Assembly (NCBI GenBank): GCA_004296145.1
Contig: SEBM01000158.1
Location: 1 to 8,067 of the forward strand
From: Flavobacterium sp.
Lineage (GTDB): Bacteria; Bacteroidota; Bacteroidia; Flavobacteriales; Flavobacteriaceae
DNA: 8,067 bases
Direction of reading: 5' to 3'
Below the pieces are notes generated by a model that was given only the letters and a program-made list of their open reading frames with translations, was not told where the DNA came from and searched no databases. The number at the start of each line of letters is the position of its first letter. The stretch's first letter is position 1. Below are positions 6,162 to 8,067 of the stretch, in pieces. The translations under genes and the position numbers were made by a program.

Positions 6162-6219
6162 AATATCCAAAACACATCTTATTTCCTTTATTTAAGAGGA
6201 TTATTTGAGTTTTGGATAT
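6162..6219. repeat. 58-bp repeat, copy 2, with perfect 11-bp terminal inverted repeats
   Basis: This is the direct copy of 1576-1633. Its ends are a perfect inverted repeat: ATATCCAAAAC (6163-6173) and GTTTTGGATAT (6209-6219), enclosing 35 nt that contain a further short pair TCTTA (6177-6181) / TAAGA (6193-6197). A single strand could fold into a long interrupted hairpin. It separates the HNH-HIT leader from the 3' side of the GIY-YIG block. Confidence 0.85.
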
Positions 6220-6283
6220 GCTCAAATTGAGTTCTATTAAAAAGCTAACCCTGTAAAGCAGAAGGACAAATGCTTCTATGTAT

Positions 6284-6318
6284 TAGAGAAATACTCCGAT
6301 TCTCTAGTCGAAATTTCG
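6284..6318. repeat. Hairpin and adjacent 10-bp palindrome downstream of the 204-aa gene
   Basis: TAGAGAA (6284-6290) and TTCTCTA (6300-6306) form a 7-bp stem with a 9-nt loop, and CGAAATTTCG (6309-6318) is a perfect palindrome next to it. Both lie 10-44 nt past the stop of the 204-aa gene, where a transcript end is expected. There is no T-run, so a conventional Rho-independent terminator is not supported. Confidence 0.35.
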
Positions 6319-6327
6319 TTCGAAATA

Positions 6328-6942
6328 TCACCTTTTCATTTCTATTGATTTAATCAGCCTTAATTTAATACCGCTCAGCGTACGATCTTCAGGGTTTAGC
6401 TTGCTCATAGCGTCTAATATCTTAAACACATTATCCTTGGTAAGATAGTTATACCCCTGTTTACCTAATTCCTTATCCTTAGGCAGATACTTTTTCAAAT
6501 CTGGATTCGAAGTTAAATTTATATAATTTTCAAGCAGATGAATATCATTTGGATAAGCCTTAACATTAAGTTCAAAATCAGTTTTAAAAGATGGTAGTGG
6601 AGATGGTTTTATTGTTCTCTCAAAAATTGGGAATGAATAGAAACCAACAATATAATTTTGTTTGTCTTCCCAGTTTTGAGATTTGATAAATACTACTTCA
6701 ACAAACTTTGCTTTCTCTTTGTCTGGCATTTTAGACCAGAGCTGTGGAAGCAAACCCCAATAATATCCCTTATCGTCCACAGGAAAGATATTATGAGCAA
6801 AGTTCAATGATGTAAAAGTTAGCCCAGTATCAACTACATATCCGAAATTTGAATGTGATAAATCTTTGTCCGTGGCAATATCCTGCCATTTATTTGAATT
6901 CCAATCTATTGACGCTAAGATTCCGAAATTTTTTACTGTCAT
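6328..6942 (-). CDS. Uncharacterised 204-aa protein, third gene of GIY-YIG block
   Basis: I do not recognise a characterised family. No signal peptide or TM segment is visible. The N-terminal two-thirds (about 5-108) is rich in Trp, aromatic residues and predicted strands: FGILASIDW, NFGYVVDTG, LTFTSLNFAH, YYWGLLPQLW, FVEVVFIKS and YIVGFYSFPIF. The alternation and the final IVGFYSFPIF strand are reminiscent of PUA/EVE-like or other small ligand-binding barrels, but I cannot show homology. The C-terminal part (130-204) is helical and basic (KKYLPKDKELGKQGYNYL, ending KLRLIKSIEMKR), which could contact nucleic acid. Start ATG 6942 is the first in frame. The gap to the preceding 154-aa gene is 83 nt on the same strand, so it is probably transcribed with it. 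Coding is likely; function unknown. Confidence 0.75.
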   Translation of the reverse strand: MTVKNFGILASIDWNSNKWQDIATDKDLSHSNFGYVVDTGLTFTSLNFAHNIFPVDDKGYYWGLLPQLWSKMPDKEKAKFVEVVFIKSQNWEDKQNYIVGFYSFPIFERTIKPSPLPSFKTDFELNVKAYPNDIHLLENYINLTSNPDLKKYLPKDKELGKQGYNYLTKDNVFKILDAMSKLNPEDRTLSGIKLRLIKSIEMKR

Positions 6943-7025
6943 AATTTAACTTTTTTGGATTTTTTTAATATCGGCTAGTAAAGCAATTAGCCAAAAAAAG
7001 GTGATAATAATGCAAATTTTGATCT

Positions 7026-7490
7026 CTAGAAGCCAGTGGGGTAAAGTTCTACTTTCTCTAGTCTCAATAGTAGCGTGTCGGTTCTCTTACATATTAAGGT
7101 CAATGAATAACTTTCCAAATAGCTTTCATGCTCGTCAACATTCTTGTTAAATGAAATTGAACCTTTTAAAATAATATATTCCCTATCCATAATTGCTAAG
7201 GGTTGAAAAAAGAAACCATCGTCAATCTCATGCCAATCACTGAGATTGTTAGCTCCAATATTTCCAGTTCTTCTATATACGATAGGATTTCCGAGTGATA
7301 TAAACAATTCGGAATTGTCGAACAATTGAATATTAATCGCTAATGGAAAATCTATATTAGCATCAAAACTATGTGTTTCGAGAATTGAAACAGTTTGGAG
7401 ATTCAATTTTGGATTTATTAATTTATTACATCCATTATATTCAAGTAATAATTTTCCTAGACCCCAATTTGGTGTTGATATAAGTATCAT
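7026..7490 (-). CDS. Uncharacterised 154-aa beta-rich protein, second gene of GIY-YIG block
   Basis: I do not recognise the family. There is no signal peptide or TM helix. The sequence is dominated by alternating hydrophobic strands (FPLAINIQLFDNSELFISLG, FFFQPLAIMD, EYIILKGSISF, SYSLTLICK, TLLLRLEKVELYP) with polar turns, suggesting an all-beta sandwich or barrel of about 150 residues. No obvious catalytic motif is present, though D86/H87-type acidic turns occur in SDWHEIDDG. Start ATG 7490 lies 9 nt after the stop of the GIY-YIG gene, a typical operon spacing, so expression with the nuclease is very likely. It could be a specificity, inhibitor or immunity partner of that nuclease; this is inference from adjacency alone. 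Confidence 0.75.
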   Translation of the reverse strand: MILISTPNWGLGKLLLEYNGCNKLINPKLNLQTVSILETHSFDANIDFPLAINIQLFDNSELFISLGNPIVYRRTGNIGANNLSDWHEIDDGFFFQPLAIMDREYIILKGSISFNKNVDEHESYLESYSLTLICKRTDTLLLRLEKVELYPTGF

Positions 7491-7499
7491 TGAATTAAA

Positions 7500-7883
7500 T
7501 TATGAGGTTTGAATGTTCCAGGGAAAGGAATAGGTTTTTAAAATTAATTTCTCAGTGTCGACAATTTCTTCATTCGATTTATCTATCATTGAAAAAATCC
7601 CAACACTAACAGTCTTTTCTTTACTTACTTCATTAATTATCGAATTTATATGGCAGTTGGTTGCTTGTCCACCTATAAGACTATTATAAGCAGTAATATT
7701 ACCATAATCGCAATTTATCCTTAAATTAAAATTTTTTCTACATCTCCCAATGTACATTATTTGCTCATCTACGATGTAACAATAAATTCCTTTGTCTTTT
7801 AAATGAGAATCAATTTTATAATTGCAGAACTTACTATCACCATATTTATTTAAATAACTTCTATAGTCTTTATTACCTGCCAT
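7500..7883 (-). CDS. Compact GIY-YIG nuclease-domain protein
   Basis: The product has the GIY-YIG fold signature. Numbering is from the TTG at 7889: G34-I35-Y36 in KGIYCYIVD, Y46-I47-G48 in IMYIGRC, a downstream Arg (R57 in FNLRIN, or R49), and the metal-binding Glu E113 in DTEKLILKTY, followed by the conserved-looking PWNIQ end (W124, N125). At 127 aa it is little more than the catalytic domain with a 30-residue lead, so DNA recognition probably depends on a partner. Segment LIGGQATNCHINSIINEV (71-88) has polar residues suited to the active-site face. The frame opens at TTG 7889, but ATG 7883 (MAGNKDY) is the better start. It heads a three-gene same-strand run with the next ATG 9 nt after its stop. 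The family includes restriction enzymes, homing nucleases and repair nucleases; here a restriction or defence role is plausible. Confidence 0.83.
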   Translation of the reverse strand: MAGNKDYRSYLNKYGDSKFCNYKIDSHLKDKGIYCYIVDEQIMYIGRCRKNFNLRINCDYGNITAYNSLIGGQATNCHINSIINEVSKEKTVSVGIFSMIDKSNEEIVDTEKLILKTYSFPWNIQTS

Positions 7884-8067
7884 TTTCAAATGGCTAAGGA
7901 AATTACCTATTGTTAAATTGTGAAAATCTTTATATGTGTCAAAGTGTAAATTAGCTATTTTAAATAGTCGATTTTTGTCGCGGTTTTACACAATTCCATC
8001 TGATGCGAACCATTTATATCAACTTTTACCACCACATTATTTTCAAATGATATTCATGGCGGTATGG
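7884..8067. other. Upstream region of the GIY-YIG block; no gene supported
   Basis: This 184-nt AT-rich stretch should contain the promoter of the GIY-YIG block. An odd-centred palindrome CTATTT-T-AAATAG (7965-7977) lies about 82 nt upstream of the ATG at 7883 and could be an operator. I could not find a convincing TTG/TAnnTTTG pair. On the minus strand an open frame enters from the window edge and stops at 8026-8028 after 13 codons (PYRHEYHLKIMWW), which might be the tail of another gene but cannot be judged. Confidence 0.4.

Noticed and set aside
6087..6170. N-terminal 28-codon extension of the HNH protein
   Set aside because: It overlaps the 58-bp repeat and a promoter-like site, and the conserved domain begins at the ATG at 6086.
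1576..6219. Integron attC sites or a CRISPR array
   Set aside because: Only two copies occur, 4.6 kb apart, with no GTTAGSC-like core or integron-integrase signature; no regularly spaced short repeats and no cas genes are present.
6960..6990. Terminator between the 154-aa and 204-aa genes (GGCTA/TAGCC stem)
   Set aside because: The five-base stem has a 10-nt loop and no T-run directly after it on the minus strand; too weak to call.
8001..8048. Plus-strand ORF resembling the start of an IS200-type transposase (MRTIYINFYHHIIFK)
   Set aside because: It stops after 15 codons and the sequence after the stop shows no transposase similarity; most likely chance.

Overview
The window looks like DNA from a Bacteroidota bacterium, probably a flavobacterium-like lineage. 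It is strongly AT-rich, Shine-Dalgarno sites are not obvious, one upstream region fits the TTG / TAnnTTTG promoter style, and the tyrosine integrase has the Bacteroidota-type N-terminus. The assignment rests on general character only. The window appears to be the left boundary and cargo of a small genomic island inserted in a tRNA-Phe gene.

Layout. Positions 1-280 are host chromosome: the N-terminal 62 codons of a conserved uncharacterised protein on the minus strand, then the tRNA's Rho-independent terminator (280-307). Positions 312-369 hold the 3' three-quarters of a minus-strand tRNA-Phe(GAA). Homology stops in the D-loop and the 5' end is missing, as expected of the displaced att copy left by island integration. 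Directly inside it lies a plus-strand tyrosine recombinase (426-1568). All remaining genes are on the minus strand and read toward the integrase.

The cargo falls into two blocks. Block A (about 1634-6161) is bracketed by two direct copies of a 58-bp, partly palindromic repeat (1576-1633 and 6162-6219; 38/39 identical over the core). It carries five genes: a four-TM protein ending in a GT51 peptidoglycan glycosyltransferase domain, a 322-aa protein with YHxxxxC and CxxC motifs, a small secreted two-repeat protein, a HIT-family hydrolase, and an HNH nuclease joined to the HIT gene by a TAATG stop/start overlap. Block B (6328-7883) is a three-gene run: a compact GIY-YIG nuclease, a 154-aa beta-rich unknown and a 204-aa unknown. 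The last 184 bases hold no gene I can support.

How the genes may work together. Two different nuclease folds (HNH, GIY-YIG) sit with unknown partners and a membrane-anchored lipid II polymerase-like domain behind a tRNA-targeted integrase. This fits an anti-phage defence island. The strongest candidates for undescribed systems are the HNH-HIT pair, the GIY-YIG three-gene operon and the 4TM-GT51 protein. The last has an even number of TM segments and a charge pattern that predict its glycosyltransferase domain faces the cytoplasm, the opposite of canonical enzymes. The defence roles are inference from context; the domain calls are read from sequence motifs.
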